64,000 nt of DNA from CAVPDG01 sp963702535 (GCA_963702535.1 CAVPDG010000011.1:124001-188000); one strand, 5' to 3'. Shown: positions 43,798 through 53,670, counted from the stretch's first letter. Program-made: numbers and translations. Notes: a model not told the origin generated them from the sequence alone.

Positions 43798-46515
43798 ATG
43801 GCTGAAAATTCACTGCCAAAGACCTACGATTTCTCAGATACTGAGGAAAGAATTTACGATTGGTGGGAGAAGAACGGATTCTTCAAACCTGCCAATGATC
43901 CTAACCAGGATCATTTCGACGCGACAAAGAAGCCGTTCGTCATCTCCATTCCGCCGCCCAATGTCACCGGTGAGCTACATCTTGGGCATGCGATGTTTTT
44001 ATCAATGGAAGATTTAATGATCCGCTACCATCGCATGAAGGAAATCCCCACCCTGTGGGTGCCCGGAAGCGATCATGCCGGAATCGCGACGCAACTCCAG
44101 GTGGAAAAATCTCTTGCCAAGGAAGGGATTACCCGTGCGGAGCTCGGCAGGGAGGAGTTTGTCCGGCGTACCTGGCAATGGAAAGAGAAATACGGGGGCA
44201 AGATCACCAGGCAGATCCGGCGCTTAGGCTCCTCCTGCGACTGGGACAGGGAGCGATTCACGCTAGACCAGGGATTATCGAACGCTGTACGTGAGGCATT
44301 TGTGCGTCTCTATGATAAAGGCTTGATCTACCGCGGTCCACGCTTGATTAACTGGTCACCGGGATTGAGGACGGCTGTCTCCGACCTGGAGGTGGAATAT
44401 TCAGAAGAACCGGGTACGCTGTACTATTTCAAGTATATCCTTGCATCACAGGAAGGCGAAGCTGAGCAGGGATTTATCCCCGTGGCTACGACAAGACCCG
44501 AAACCATCCTGGGTGATACCGGTCTGGCAGTGCATCCGGATGACCCGCGCTACCAGAAATATATCGGGCGGAAAGTAATTGTGCCGGTCCTCGGGCGAGA
44601 GATACCGGTGATAGCCGACGATTACGTGGACCGGGAATTCGGCACCGGTGCATTGAAAGTCACACCCGGGCACGATCCCAATGACTATGAGATCGGGTTG
44701 CGGCATGGTTTGGAGATTATCTCCGTGCTGGATGAAGCAGCCACGATCAATACAAACGGTGGACCTTACCAGGGGCAGGACCGGTTCGAAGCCAGGAAGA
44801 ACCTGTGGGAGGATATGCGGGCGAGAGACCTGGTCATTCGTGAAGAGCCGTACCTGCTCACAGTGCCGCGCTCGCAACGGGGTGGTGAAATCGTCGAGCC
44901 GATGGTGTCTACCCAATGGTTTGTGCAAATCAAGCCGCTTGCGGATGCAGCTCTCAATGCTGTGCAAGACGGGAGGATCCGCATCATACCGGAGCGCTTC
45001 ACCAAGGTTTACTTCAACTGGCTGGAGAATATTCAGGACTGGTGCATCAGCCGCCAGTTATGGTGGGGGCACCGCATACCGGTCTGGTACTGCCGGGATT
45101 GCGGCAAAATGACTGTAGCTCGTCAAGACCCTTCTGCCTGCGCCCACTGCGGCAGTCCGAATATCGATCAGGATCCGGACGTACTGGATACCTGGTTTTC
45201 TTCAGGATTATGGCCCTTCTCAACCCTGGGCTGGCCTGAAGAGACGGCTGATTTGAAATATTTTTACCCAACTTCGGTGCTGGAGACCGGGTATGACATT
45301 TTGTTCTTCTGGGTCGCCCGGATGATTATGATGGGGCTGGAGTTCACTGGTGAAGTACCCTTCCATACTGTTTACCTGCATGGCTTGATCCGCGATGAGC
45401 ATGGACGCAAGATGAGTAAATCCTACGGAAATGTGATCGATCCATTGGTAGTTATGGACGAGTTGGGTACGGATGCATTGCGTTTCACACTTCTCGTCGG
45501 CTCCACACCGGGCAACGATTTGAACCTGAGCATCAAGAAAGTGGAGGCGAACCGGAACTTTGCCAATAAGATCTGGAATGCAGGCCGGTTCGTGACCGGC
45601 GTGATCCAGAATGCTCCTGGCGCCCCCCAGGCAAATCCGGATTGGACGTTGGCGGATTCTTGGATCTGGGCGCGTCAGCAAGCCGTGATCCGGGATGTGG
45701 AACGGTTGTTCCAAAGCTATCAGTATGGAGAAGCGGGTCGCCAGATCTACGAGTTCTTCTGGAATGAGTTTGCTGACTGGTACGTCGAGGTCGCCAAGCT
45801 GCAAATGGCTGAAGAGGGCGATCGAGCCTTCTATACCGTCCAAACACTGGTCAAGGTGCTTGATCTCAGCCTGCGATTGCTGCACCCTTACACGCCATTT
45901 GTGACGGAGGAGCTCTGGGGGCACTTGAAGGCGGCCGCCAGCCAGCACTCAGATGGCTTCTCCCCGCGAGAAAGTTGGGCGCAAGCGTTGATGGTCGCTC
46001 GCTGGCCCGAGCCACGTGCGGAGGAAAGTTGGGAAGCCGAAAAAGTGGCAGCCTTTACATTGGTTCAGGATATCGTGCGAAGTATCCGGAATTTACGCGC
46101 CGAGCGCAACGTAAAACCTCAGAAGAAGATCTCCGCCATCATGGTCTCGGATGCCAGTTTCGAGATTATCCAGGAGCAAGCGCGCGTGATTGCGCACCTC
46201 GCCCAAATCGATCCGGGACAGCTCACGATCCTGAGAGCTATGGGGAAGAAGCCAGACGGGTATGTTGCGCTGGTGGTAGGAACTGTTGAAATTTACCTGC
46301 CGCTTGCCGGGTTGGTGGATGTGAATGAGGAGCGGAAGCGCCTGGAAAAAGAGCTCGATGAGACCCTGGCTCAAATTGGGCGATTAGAGGGGCTGCTCTC
46401 AAGCTCGTTTTCAGAGAAAGCCCCGCCAGCCGTGGTTCATAAGGAAAGGGACAAACTGGCTGCCTATCAAGAAAAAGCAGGTAAGTTACAAAACCAGATA
46501 GGCGCCCTGGAATAG
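43798..46515 (+). CDS. valS: Valyl-tRNA synthetase
   Basis: ValRS charges tRNA-Val. The class I HIGH motif is HLGH (61-64) in 'GELHLGHAMF', and KMSKS is at 538-542. 'KPFVISIPPPNVTGELHLGH', the editing-domain 'TTRPETILGDTGLAVHP' and the C-terminal coiled coil ('NEERKRLEKELDETLAQIGR') are all present. It is intact at 905 aa. The ATG at 43798 is set by GGAGG 5 nt upstream; a longer in-frame reading extends back into the T-box and is rejected. Expression is predicted to depend on the T-box. Confidence 0.97.
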   Translation: MAENSLPKTYDFSDTEERIYDWWEKNGFFKPANDPNQDHFDATKKPFVISIPPPNVTGELHLGHAMFLSMEDLMIRYHRMKEIPTLWVPGSDHAGIATQLQVEKSLAKEGITRAELGREEFVRRTWQWKEKYGGKITRQIRRLGSSCDWDRERFTLDQGLSNAVREAFVRLYDKGLIYRGPRLINWSPGLRTAVSDLEVEYSEEPGTLYYFKYILASQEGEAEQGFIPVATTRPETILGDTGLAVHPDDPRYQKYIGRKVIVPVLGREIPVIADDYVDREFGTGALKVTPGHDPNDYEIGLRHGLEIISVLDEAATINTNGGPYQGQDRFEARKNLWEDMRARDLVIREEPYLLTVPRSQRGGEIVEPMVSTQWFVQIKPLADAALNAVQDGRIRIIPERFTKVYFNWLENIQDWCISRQLWWGHRIPVWYCRDCGKMTVARQDPSACAHCGSPNIDQDPDVLDTWFSSGLWPFSTLGWPEETADLKYFYPTSVLETGYDILFFWVARMIMMGLEFTGEVPFHTVYLHGLIRDEHGRKMSKSYGNVIDPLVVMDELGTDALRFTLLVGSTPGNDLNLSIKKVEANRNFANKIWNAGRFVTGVIQNAPGAPQANPDWTLADSWIWARQQAVIRDVERLFQSYQYGEAGRQIYEFFWNEFADWYVEVAKLQMAEEGDRAFYTVQTLVKVLDLSLRLLHPYTPFVTEELWGHLKAAASQHSDGFSPRESWAQALMVARWPEPRAEESWEAEKVAAFTLVQDIVRSIRNLRAERNVKPQKKISAIMVSDASFEIIQEQARVIAHLAQIDPGQLTILRAMGKKPDGYVALVVGTVEIYLPLAGLVDVNEERKRLEKELDETLAQIGRLEGLLSSSFSEKAPPAVVHKERDKLAAYQEKAGKLQNQIGALE

Positions 46516-46541
46516 CCTCGACCAAGAGTAAGGATTAACCA

Positions 46542-47369
46542 ATGAAGCGCGTAGATCTTGAAAACCTGTCTATTGCCTATGATGAGGCAGGCGAAGGCTT
46601 GCCTCTTCTCTGCATCCATGGATATCCCTTGAACCGCCATATCTGGCAAGCGCAGTGGGAAGGGGTAGCCACCCTCGTTCGAGTGATCGCTCCGGACCTG
46701 CGCGATCATGGGGATACGATCACACGTCGTAAGGGCGTCCAACAAGCACCCGTCCATCGCATGGATTTGCTGGCAGAAGATCTGGCGCAAATGCTGGATG
46801 CGCTGCAAATAACGCAGCCCGTCCTGCTCAACGGCTTGTCGATGGGCGGGTATGTGGCGTTCGCCTTTTTAAGAAATTATCCGCAGAGAGTAGCGGGTTT
46901 GATCTTGACTGCTACCCGGGCGCGACCCGACTCGGATGTGGAGAAAGAAAACCGGCTCAAGGCAATTCAGCTTGTCCAGGCTCAAGGGGTGGAGCCGGTT
47001 GTGGCTGGCATGCTGGGGCGGCTGGTGTCACCGAAGACCCTTACGGATCAACCGAGCCTGGTTGCGAGAATCCAAGAGATTATGATGAGTAGCTCGGTGG
47101 AAGGGATCATCGGCGACTTGAAAGGCATGATGGATCGCCAGGATGCAAGACCGATGCTGGCAGGTATCCGTGTACCTGTGCTGATTTGCCAGGGGGGAGA
47201 TGATACGATCGTCCCGCTTGAGGAGGCGCAGGCTACGAGAGACCTAATTCCCGGTTCCAGGCTTGCAATCATCCCTGACGCCGGGCACCTGCTTACGATG
47301 GAGCAGCCTGAGATATATAATCAAATTGTGCTTCAGTTCATCCAGGAGCTGCAGCGAGGTGATGTATGA
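46542..47369 (+). CDS. Alpha/beta hydrolase
   Basis: The 275-aa protein has the oxyanion 'CIHGYPLNRHIW', the nucleophile elbow 'LNGLSMGGYVAF', the acid in 'LICQGGDDTIVP' and the catalytic histidine in 'IPDAGHLLTME'. It resembles esterases and 3-oxoadipate enol-lactonase-type hydrolases; the substrate is unknown. It overlaps the following LLM gene by 4 bp and starts 26 bp after valS, so it may be read through from the T-box transcript. Confidence 0.88.
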   Translation: MKRVDLENLSIAYDEAGEGLPLLCIHGYPLNRHIWQAQWEGVATLVRVIAPDLRDHGDTITRRKGVQQAPVHRMDLLAEDLAQMLDALQITQPVLLNGLSMGGYVAFAFLRNYPQRVAGLILTATRARPDSDVEKENRLKAIQLVQAQGVEPVVAGMLGRLVSPKTLTDQPSLVARIQEIMMSSSVEGIIGDLKGMMDRQDARPMLAGIRVPVLICQGGDDTIVPLEEAQATRDLIPGSRLAIIPDAGHLLTMEQPEIYNQIVLQFIQELQRGDV

Positions 47370-48259
47370 ACTTCGGCGTTGTGTACCCACAAACAGAGCT
47401 GGGGCAGGATCCTTCTGCCATCCGAGACTACGCCCAAACTGCTGAGGGATTGGGTTTCTCTCACATCCTTGCATATGAGCATGTCCTGGGCGCCAATCCG
47501 CAGCGACCGGGCGGTTGGTCGGGACCTTACACGCACCAACATGCGTTCATGGAACCTTTTGTATTATTCAGCTACCTGGCTGGAGTGACTCAAAGGATCG
47601 GTTTCACGACCGGGATCCTTATCTTACCTCAGCGACAAACCGTGCTGGTCGCCAAGCAGGCTGCTTGCCTGGATGTGCTCTGCGCGGGACGATTCAGGTT
47701 GGGAGTGGGTTTGGGTTGGAATGAGGTTGAATATGCAGCCTTGGGGCAGGATTTTCATAATCGCGGCAGGCGCATCGAGGAACAGGTCGAGGTTATGCGC
47801 CTGCTCTGGCAGAATCCACTGGTGCAATTCAATGGTAAATGGCACGGCATACCTGACGCTGGCTTGAATCCCATGCCGCCCAGGGGATCAATTCCTATCT
47901 GGTTTGGAGGGCACGCCGACCGGGTATTGGAGAGAGTCGCCCGGCTGGGCGATGGTTGGATGCCGAATCAGCGCATGGCGGAGGATGCTCGGGGGGCTCT
48001 GGAAAAACTTGATGAATATCTGGAGAGAGCGGGTCGGTCCAGGCTTAGAGCGGGACCATCGGGGACTTCGGACTTTGGCTTGGAAGCACGCATACCGTTT
48101 GGCGCTGGGAATCCGGATGAGTGGTTAAAGCTTGTTCGTGGCTGGCAAAGCGTTGGGGCAAGCCACATCTCCTTCAATACCATGGGGGCTGGTCTGGCTT
48201 CTGCCGGGGAGCATGTGCGAGCTATCCAGCGCATCGCCGCAGCGGTGGGTGTGGAATGA
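47366..48259 (+). CDS. LLM-class flavin/F420-dependent oxidoreductase
   Basis: A luciferase-like monooxygenase fold of 297 aa: 'MNFGVVYPQTELGQDPSAIR', 'RIGFTTGILILPQRQTVLVA', 'AGRFRLGVGLGWNEVEYAAL', 'IPIWFGGHADRVLERVARLG'. The family uses F420 or FMN to reduce or oxidise small molecules. Subfamily and substrate are not readable. Overlaps both neighbours by 4 bp (ATGA each time), so it belongs to a three-gene cassette. Confidence 0.9.
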   Translation: MNFGVVYPQTELGQDPSAIRDYAQTAEGLGFSHILAYEHVLGANPQRPGGWSGPYTHQHAFMEPFVLFSYLAGVTQRIGFTTGILILPQRQTVLVAKQAACLDVLCAGRFRLGVGLGWNEVEYAALGQDFHNRGRRIEEQVEVMRLLWQNPLVQFNGKWHGIPDAGLNPMPPRGSIPIWFGGHADRVLERVARLGDGWMPNQRMAEDARGALEKLDEYLERAGRSRLRAGPSGTSDFGLEARIPFGAGNPDEWLKLVRGWQSVGASHISFNTMGAGLASAGEHVRAIQRIAAAVGVE

Positions 48260-48801
48260 ATAAACGAGAGCTGCTGGATGAGCTGGAGTCCAGCCGAGAG
48301 AAAATCCTGGAGCTCATCGATGATCTTGAAGATGCAGCTTATGAGGAAGTGGGGGTTAACGGCGCCTGGTCTCTCAAGGATGTGCTTGCTCACCTGACAC
48401 GCTGGGAGGCTGAGCTGGTTAAGTTACTCTGGCAAATCTCCCAGGGGCAGGCGCCGACAACTGCTCATTTCAGCGGGATCAACACGGAAATCTTGAATGA
48501 AAAATGGTTGAGCGAGATGCGTTCGCGCCCTTTGCGGATCGTACTGGAGGATTTCCATAACGTGCGAAATCAAACGATGCGCCGGCTTGAGGCATTCTCG
48601 GAGCAAGAGCTTAACGATCCCAAACACTACCGCTGGCTGCGAGGAAAGCCACTCGGTGTTTGGGTGGCCGCAGACACTTTTGAGCACGAGATCGAGCATT
48701 ATCCTCAGATCAAAGGCTGGAAGGATGAGACGATCGGGGGCGTGAAGGGTATCTTGATCGAGTCTTGTAGGGAATCCCCTCTATTATTTTATTCAAGATG
48801 A
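48256..48801 (+). CDS. ClbS/DfsB-family (DUF1706) four-helix protein
   Basis: The protein is ~181 aa from the ATG at 48256, which overlaps the LLM stop. The family pattern 'ELLDELESSREKILELIDDL' and 'GVNGAWSLKDVLAHLTRWEA' is clear; helices later carry histidines ('TFEHEIEHYPQIKGW'). ClbS hydrolyses the colibactin cyclopropane, but most members have no assigned function, so only a DinB-like hydrolase fold is claimed. Last gene of the hydrolase-LLM-ClbS cassette. Confidence 0.85.
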   Translation: MNKRELLDELESSREKILELIDDLEDAAYEEVGVNGAWSLKDVLAHLTRWEAELVKLLWQISQGQAPTTAHFSGINTEILNEKWLSEMRSRPLRIVLEDFHNVRNQTMRRLEAFSEQELNDPKHYRWLRGKPLGVWVAADTFEHEIEHYPQIKGWKDETIGGVKGILIESCRESPLLFYSR

Positions 48802-48817
48802 TTAAGACAAAATACAG

Positions 48818-48847
48818 TTGCGAAATATGATTAATTAATGCTAAAAT
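48818..48847 (+). promoter_or_regulatory. Possible promoter of the small membrane protein
   Basis: TTGCGA, 18-bp spacer, TAAAAT in an AT-rich stretch of ~60 bp, a contrast with the surrounding coding DNA. Confidence 0.4.
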
Positions 48848-48909
48848 AATTGCATACCTTGACGACAGGATCAATTTGAGGACCCCTATCCGTCAGAACC
48901 TGTTGTGCT

Positions 48910-49098
48910 ATGACAATTTTCATTATCGCAATTAGCCTTACTGCCTGGGTCTTACTCTCTGCCTTCTCCCTAATCGCAGCCTGTGCTTTATCTGCGCGGC
49001 TGCGCCAGGTTAATCATAGCGGTGACGAGCATTCCGCAGGATCCTGGACTTCCGGTGAAGGTGAGATACCAACCCGATCGGTTGGATCGTTGAGCTGA
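48910..49098 (+). CDS. Possible small single-helix membrane protein
   Basis: A 62-aa reading with one N-terminal membrane helix ('FIIAISLTAWVLLSAFSLIA') and a polar tail with several serines. There is a plausible promoter 60-90 bp upstream but no obvious Shine-Dalgarno. No family is recognised. It fills the gap between the ClbS-like gene and the convergent DUF3786 gene. It may be a real small protein or chance. Confidence 0.35.
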   Translation: MTIFIIAISLTAWVLLSAFSLIAACALSARLRQVNHSGDEHSAGSWTSGEGEIPTRSVGSLS

Positions 49099-49112
49099 AC
49101 CAGGCTGGTAAG

Positions 49113-49763
49113 CTACACCGAATATAATAGCTTCCTTGTCAGCATACTCCCTGCAATGGCGCAAGCATCGGTGGGGAGTTGAGAAGCTGCCGCGGCATCG
49201 AAGAGTATCTGACAATTCGTCGGGAAGTCTTCATCCCCCTGCCAATAGACCAGCAATAACGTCACATGCGGCAATAACTGAAAAAGGTACGAGATATCCC
49301 CCAGCACGTGGGGGATGCCTCCTAATTCGCCGGCAGCTTGATGCAATGCATTTGGATCATTGCCAAAACGTTTAGCGAGCTCATGTCCGGTATAGCCTTG
49401 ATACGCTTGCGAATAAAATCTCCCATCCGGTAATTCTGAGTATGCGATGTAGCGTCCGGTCAGTGGTGTGCCGTTAGCAGCCTGAAAGTAATACAGGACA
49501 AGCGCCTGGATCGCCGGATTCATCTCCTGCCCGGTTGCAGCGTTGAGTATGGTGAAATCAGGAAAGGTCACTGCCAGCGGCTGATCCCAGACCGGTAGGC
49601 TAAACTCCCCGCGTTCTTCATCCAGGGGCGTGTAGACTGCTCCGCTTCGCCTGGCAATATCCAGCGGCGATCTCTGGCGTAGATCTGCCCGCAGCTCCTC
49701 AATCCGGCCGAGAAGGTGGTTGGGCTTTTTATCGTACGGGGTGACAGGACGTTGGAAAGTCAT
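49113..49763 (-). CDS. DUF3786 protein
   Basis: The 216-aa protein has 'RSGAVYTPLDEERGEFSLPV', 'IQALVLYYFQAANGTPLTGR', 'YQGYTGHELAKRFGND' and the family signature 'ILFDAAAASQLPTDACAIAG' near the C-terminus. DUF3786 proteins are frequent in anaerobes and their role is unknown. No membrane segment or signal peptide. It lies 34 bp after mutS on the same strand and may share its transcript. Confidence 0.8.
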   Translation of the reverse strand: MTFQRPVTPYDKKPNHLLGRIEELRADLRQRSPLDIARRSGAVYTPLDEERGEFSLPVWDQPLAVTFPDFTILNAATGQEMNPAIQALVLYYFQAANGTPLTGRYIAYSELPDGRFYSQAYQGYTGHELAKRFGNDPNALHQAAGELGGIPHVLGDISYLFQLLPHVTLLLVYWQGDEDFPTNCQILFDAAAASQLPTDACAIAGSMLTRKLLYSV

Positions 49764-49797
49764 AATGTCGATGGGATGATCGCAATCCGCTGCATCT

Positions 49798-52398
49798 TCA
49801 TGATGCGGATTCGGATGGATCTAGATAGCGCCGTCGCCACTCGTACAGCTTGTTCAAGGCTTCAATCGGGGAGAGGGAATTCGGATCGATCGCCCTTAAT
49901 TCGTCTATCAAGGGGTTTGTCTCCGGGAATAATGCAAGCTGTTTAGGGAGTGAAGGGTTTATCTTGACGGCTTTCCCGGAAGTCGATTCGAGCTGGTGCA
50001 TGATTTCATCGGCGCGCTGGATGATCGGGCGGGGCAAGCCGGCAATCTGCCCCACATGAATTCCGTAGGAACGGTCGGCGCCTCCGGGAACGATTTTATG
50101 CAGGAAAACGACCTGTCCATCCGCTTCGCTGACGGCGACGTTATAGTTTCGGACTCCGGGAAGAATCTCAGCAAGCTGCGTCAGCTCGTGGTAATGGGTA
50201 GCAAAGAGCGTTTTGGCGCGGAGTCGGGGATGGTTATGGATATATTCGATGGTAGCCCAGGCAATCGACACGCCATCGTACGTGCTCGTCCCACGTCCGA
50301 TCTCATCGAGGATCAATAAGCTCCGCGGCGAAGCGTGATGCAGGATATTGGCAAGCTCGATCATCTCAACCATGAAGGTCGATTGCCCGGCATGGATCTC
50401 ATCCTGGGCGCCGATACGAGTGAAGATGCGGTCAACAATGCCGATCCTGGCTGAGCGAGCAGGCACAAAACTGCCCATCTGCGCCATGAGAGCGATCAAA
50501 GCGACCTGGCGGAGATAGGTGGACTTGCCGCTCATGTTCGGACCGGTGATGATGCGAATACGCTCCTCAAGCTCGAAGCCGGTGTCGTTGGGGGTGAAGC
50601 GCTCGCCTTTCAACGTGTGTTCGACAACCGGGTGCCGACCGTCGATGATCTCCAGGGTGTCTTCTGCTACAACCTGCGGCTTAACATAGCGATCCAGTGC
50701 GGCAACCTCAGCCAATGCCGCCAAAACGTCCAACTGCGCCAGCGCCCTGGCGGTAGCCAGCAGCTGAGCCGCGCCGGCTCCCAAACGCAAGCAGACTTCT
50801 GAAAAGATGCGCGTCTCAATCTCCCGGATACGCTCCTCGGCATTGAGCACCAGGGTTTCATACTCCTTCAGCTCAGGAGTGATATAGCGCTCGGCGTTTA
50901 CCAGGGTTTGCTTGCGGATATATTCCTGAGGAGCCATGCCAGCGTTTGCCCGGGTGATCTCCAGGTAATAGCCGAAAACCTTGTTGTAGCCAACCTTCAA
51001 GGTTTTAATGCCGGTCCTCTGGCGCTCAACCGATTTGAGATTCGCAATCCATTCACGTGCGTGGCGGGACCTTTCCAGCACGCCATCCAGCTCTGCTGAA
51101 TATCCCGAGCGAATCACCCCCACATTATGCAATGTGGCTGGAGGCTCATCGGAGATGGCGCTCTCCACCAGGGAGAGCTCATCGGAGCAGAGGTAAAACT
51201 GATCGAGAACCGGAGTTAATGCAGTCCTCCCTTCGGGGAGGTTCTGTTTTAGAGTGGGAAGCTGCTGCAAAGTGCTGCGAATGGCGACCAGATCGCGCGG
51301 TTGTGCGCTGCCGGCTACAACCCGGTTGGTTAGCCTTTCCAGATCTGCCAGCTTTTTCAATTCTGTCCGGATCTGGGCGCGCAGCATCCCGTCTGTGTAG
51401 AAGAGCTCTACCTGGTCCAGCCTGTTATGGATGGAAAAAACATCTAACAGCGGCTTGGTTACCCACTGGCGGATCAGGCGCTTTCCCATTGGAGTAATGG
51501 TTTGGTCCAGTATGCCCAGCAAAGAATCTTTTACCGAGCCGCTGCGAATGGTTTCAGTCAGCTCAAGGTTGCGGCGTGTGGCAGCATCGAGGATCATGAA
51601 ATCTGCCAGGCTATATGTGGAGAGTCCGGTGAGCAGTTTAAGCGAAGATGGCTGGGTTTCTCCCAGGTATTGGATGATTGCTCCCGCGGCGCGCACGCCA
51701 GCAGGCTGGTCATGGAGACCAAATCCAGCCAGCGTAGTGATCTCAAAGTGGCTCATCAGCACCTGCTGGCAGCGTCCCAATTCGAAACGCCAGGCGGGCC
51801 ATTTGGTTAGATGTCCCACCAGCCCCATTGCTAGAGGTTGGCTATCGGGATAGAGGATCTCGGCAGGGTTGATGCGGGTTAACTCTGAGCGCAAGGCTGA
51901 GCTTATGTTCTCGCCGCTGAACTCCGTTACGGCAAACTCGCCCGTTGTGATATCCGCGAGCGCCAGACCGGCGATCTGCTCACCCCCATCTTCCTGGATG
52001 AAGATGCTGACCAGGTAATTATTCGCTTCCGAAGGGAGCAGCCCCGGCTCGGTTACCGTGCCAGGGGTGACCACTCGGACTACCTGGCGGGGGAAAAGAC
52101 CCTTGATGGGTTGGTCGCCTACCTGCTCGCAGATCGCCACGTGATAGCCACGCTCGATGAGGCGCGCCAGGTAGCTTTCTGCCGCGTGATGCGGGATGCC
52201 AGCCATCGGCACGCGCGTATCCTTGGCGACATTGCGGGAGGTCAGCACAATATCCAGCTCTCGGGATGTGGTTTCCGCATCCTGATCAAAGGTTTCGTAA
52301 AAATCCCCCAGGCGGAAGAAGAGGATCGCATCTGGATACTGGCGCTTGATCTCAAGGTATTGTTTACGGATCGGGCTGATATCTTCGACATCTGACAT
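49798..52398 (-). CDS. mutS: DNA mismatch repair protein MutS
   Basis: MutS recognises mismatches. The mismatch-binding motif is GDFYETF near residue 31, followed by 'PMAGIPHHAAESYLARLIER'. The ATPase has 'GPNMSGKSTYLRQ', 'LLILDEIGRGTSTYDGVSIA' and 'LFATHYHELTQLAEIL'. It is intact at 866 aa. The ATG at 52398 is six bases after a TAGAAT box, so the message is predicted to be leaderless. Divergent from the ugpC-type ATPase gene. Confidence 0.97.
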   Translation of the reverse strand: MSDVEDISPIRKQYLEIKRQYPDAILFFRLGDFYETFDQDAETTSRELDIVLTSRNVAKDTRVPMAGIPHHAAESYLARLIERGYHVAICEQVGDQPIKGLFPRQVVRVVTPGTVTEPGLLPSEANNYLVSIFIQEDGGEQIAGLALADITTGEFAVTEFSGENISSALRSELTRINPAEILYPDSQPLAMGLVGHLTKWPAWRFELGRCQQVLMSHFEITTLAGFGLHDQPAGVRAAGAIIQYLGETQPSSLKLLTGLSTYSLADFMILDAATRRNLELTETIRSGSVKDSLLGILDQTITPMGKRLIRQWVTKPLLDVFSIHNRLDQVELFYTDGMLRAQIRTELKKLADLERLTNRVVAGSAQPRDLVAIRSTLQQLPTLKQNLPEGRTALTPVLDQFYLCSDELSLVESAISDEPPATLHNVGVIRSGYSAELDGVLERSRHAREWIANLKSVERQRTGIKTLKVGYNKVFGYYLEITRANAGMAPQEYIRKQTLVNAERYITPELKEYETLVLNAEERIREIETRIFSEVCLRLGAGAAQLLATARALAQLDVLAALAEVAALDRYVKPQVVAEDTLEIIDGRHPVVEHTLKGERFTPNDTGFELEERIRIITGPNMSGKSTYLRQVALIALMAQMGSFVPARSARIGIVDRIFTRIGAQDEIHAGQSTFMVEMIELANILHHASPRSLLILDEIGRGTSTYDGVSIAWATIEYIHNHPRLRAKTLFATHYHELTQLAEILPGVRNYNVAVSEADGQVVFLHKIVPGGADRSYGIHVGQIAGLPRPIIQRADEIMHQLESTSGKAVKINPSLPKQLALFPETNPLIDELRAIDPNSLSPIEALNKLYEWRRRYLDPSESAS

Positions 52399-52404
52399 AT
52401 TCCA

Positions 52405-52433
52405 ATTCTATGCTGAGTGGCATGAATCAGCAA
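52405..52433 (-). promoter_or_regulatory. Leaderless promoter of mutS
   Basis: Minus-strand TTGCTG, 17-bp spacer, TAGAAT, then six bases (TGGAAT) to the ATG. Confidence 0.6.
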
Positions 52434-52478
52434 GGCGAGGATAAGGTGTATTTTTTCACAAGTTTGCCGCTGTGTGTG

Positions 52479-52507
52479 TTGCCTAAAACCCGAACAGGGA
52501 ATATAAT
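52479..52507 (+). promoter_or_regulatory. Promoter of the ABC ATPase gene
   Basis: TTGCCT, 17-bp spacer, consensus TATAAT; the ATG at 52545 has AAAGGAG upstream. Confidence 0.65.
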
Positions 52508-52544
52508 ACTGTCACTATACTCTTTCAGAAAGGAGAAAGACCTG

Positions 52545-53645
52545 ATGGCTAGCGTGACGTTTGACCATATAACAAAGCGATTCGGAGATGTCGCGGCAGT
52601 AAATGATCTCAATATCCAGATCCAGGATAAAGAATTCCTCGTCCTTGTAGGACCTTCGGGCTGCGGGAAATCTACTGCGCTCCGCTGCCTTGCCGGGCTG
52701 GAGGATGTCAGTGATGGTCGCATCCTGATCGGCGACCAGGTGGTCAACGATGTAGCACCCAAAGACCGTGATATTGCCATGGTCTTCCAATCTTACGCTC
52801 TCTACCCCCACATGTCGGTCTTTGATAACATGGCTTTTGGTCTGAAGCTGCGCAAAGTTCCCAAAGACGAGATCAAGCGCCGTGTTAATGAGGCAGCTCA
52901 GATGCTGGGCATCAAGGAGCTGCTCGAACGCAAGCCCCGGCAGCTCTCCGGAGGCCAGAGGCAGCGCGTGGCGGTCGGGCGCGCCATCGTACGCGAGCCC
53001 AAGGTTTTTCTCTTTGACGAGCCGCTCTCGAACCTGGATGCCAAACTCAGGGTAGAAACACGCGCCAACATCAGCAAACTCCACCTGCAGCTGCAGACAA
53101 CCTTCATCTACGTTACACACGACCAGATGGAGGCGATGACGATGGCTTCCCGCATTGCCGTGATCAACAAAGGGGTCTTGCAGCAGATCGATACGCCGCA
53201 GACGCTGTATGACAAGCCGACCAACCTTTTCGTGGCTGGCTTCATCGGGTCGCCCTCGATGAATTTCTTCAACGCCAAGGTGCTCAAGGAAGGCGAGAAG
53301 TACTTCATCGATGCAGATAGCTTCAAGGTCGAGACGCCGGTAGATTGGGGCAATGTGTTAGCCCCGTACGCAGGCAAAGAAATCATCTTCGGCCTCCGTC
53401 CGGAAGATATTTACAACCCGGCTTATGTGGCGTCCGGGATCAATGCCCAGACGGTTCCAGCCAGGGTGGACGTTACCGAGTTGATGGGAAATGAAATCTT
53501 CGTATACTTCAACAGCGGCGCGCATAACTTCATCGCCCGGGTAGATCCCCGCTCAAAATTTCACATTGGCGAGGATGTCCAGGTGGTCCTCAACATGGAC
53601 AATATGCACATTTTCGATAAAGACACTGAGGTGGCAATCCGCTAA
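52545..53645 (+). CDS. ugpC: ABC transporter ATPase, UgpC/MsmK/MalK type
   Basis: The 366-aa protein pairs an ABC ATPase with a C-terminal TOBE/regulatory region. Walker A is GPSGCGKST (36-44); Q-loop 'MVFQSYALYPHM', signature 'LSGGQRQRVAVGRAI', Walker B 'VFLFDEPLSNLDAK' and the switch histidine 'IYVTHDQMEAM'. The C-terminal 'FGLRPEDIYNP' and 'VTELMGNEIFVYF' match multi-sugar importer ATPases that often serve several permeases. No permease or binding-protein gene is in the window, so it probably acts as a shared ATPase. Confidence 0.93.
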   Translation: MASVTFDHITKRFGDVAAVNDLNIQIQDKEFLVLVGPSGCGKSTALRCLAGLEDVSDGRILIGDQVVNDVAPKDRDIAMVFQSYALYPHMSVFDNMAFGLKLRKVPKDEIKRRVNEAAQMLGIKELLERKPRQLSGGQRQRVAVGRAIVREPKVFLFDEPLSNLDAKLRVETRANISKLHLQLQTTFIYVTHDQMEAMTMASRIAVINKGVLQQIDTPQTLYDKPTNLFVAGFIGSPSMNFFNAKVLKEGEKYFIDADSFKVETPVDWGNVLAPYAGKEIIFGLRPEDIYNPAYVASGINAQTVPARVDVTELMGNEIFVYFNSGAHNFIARVDPRSKFHIGEDVQVVLNMDNMHIFDKDTEVAIR

Positions 53646-53670
53646 GCGGTTGCTATCGGCATGACAACAC

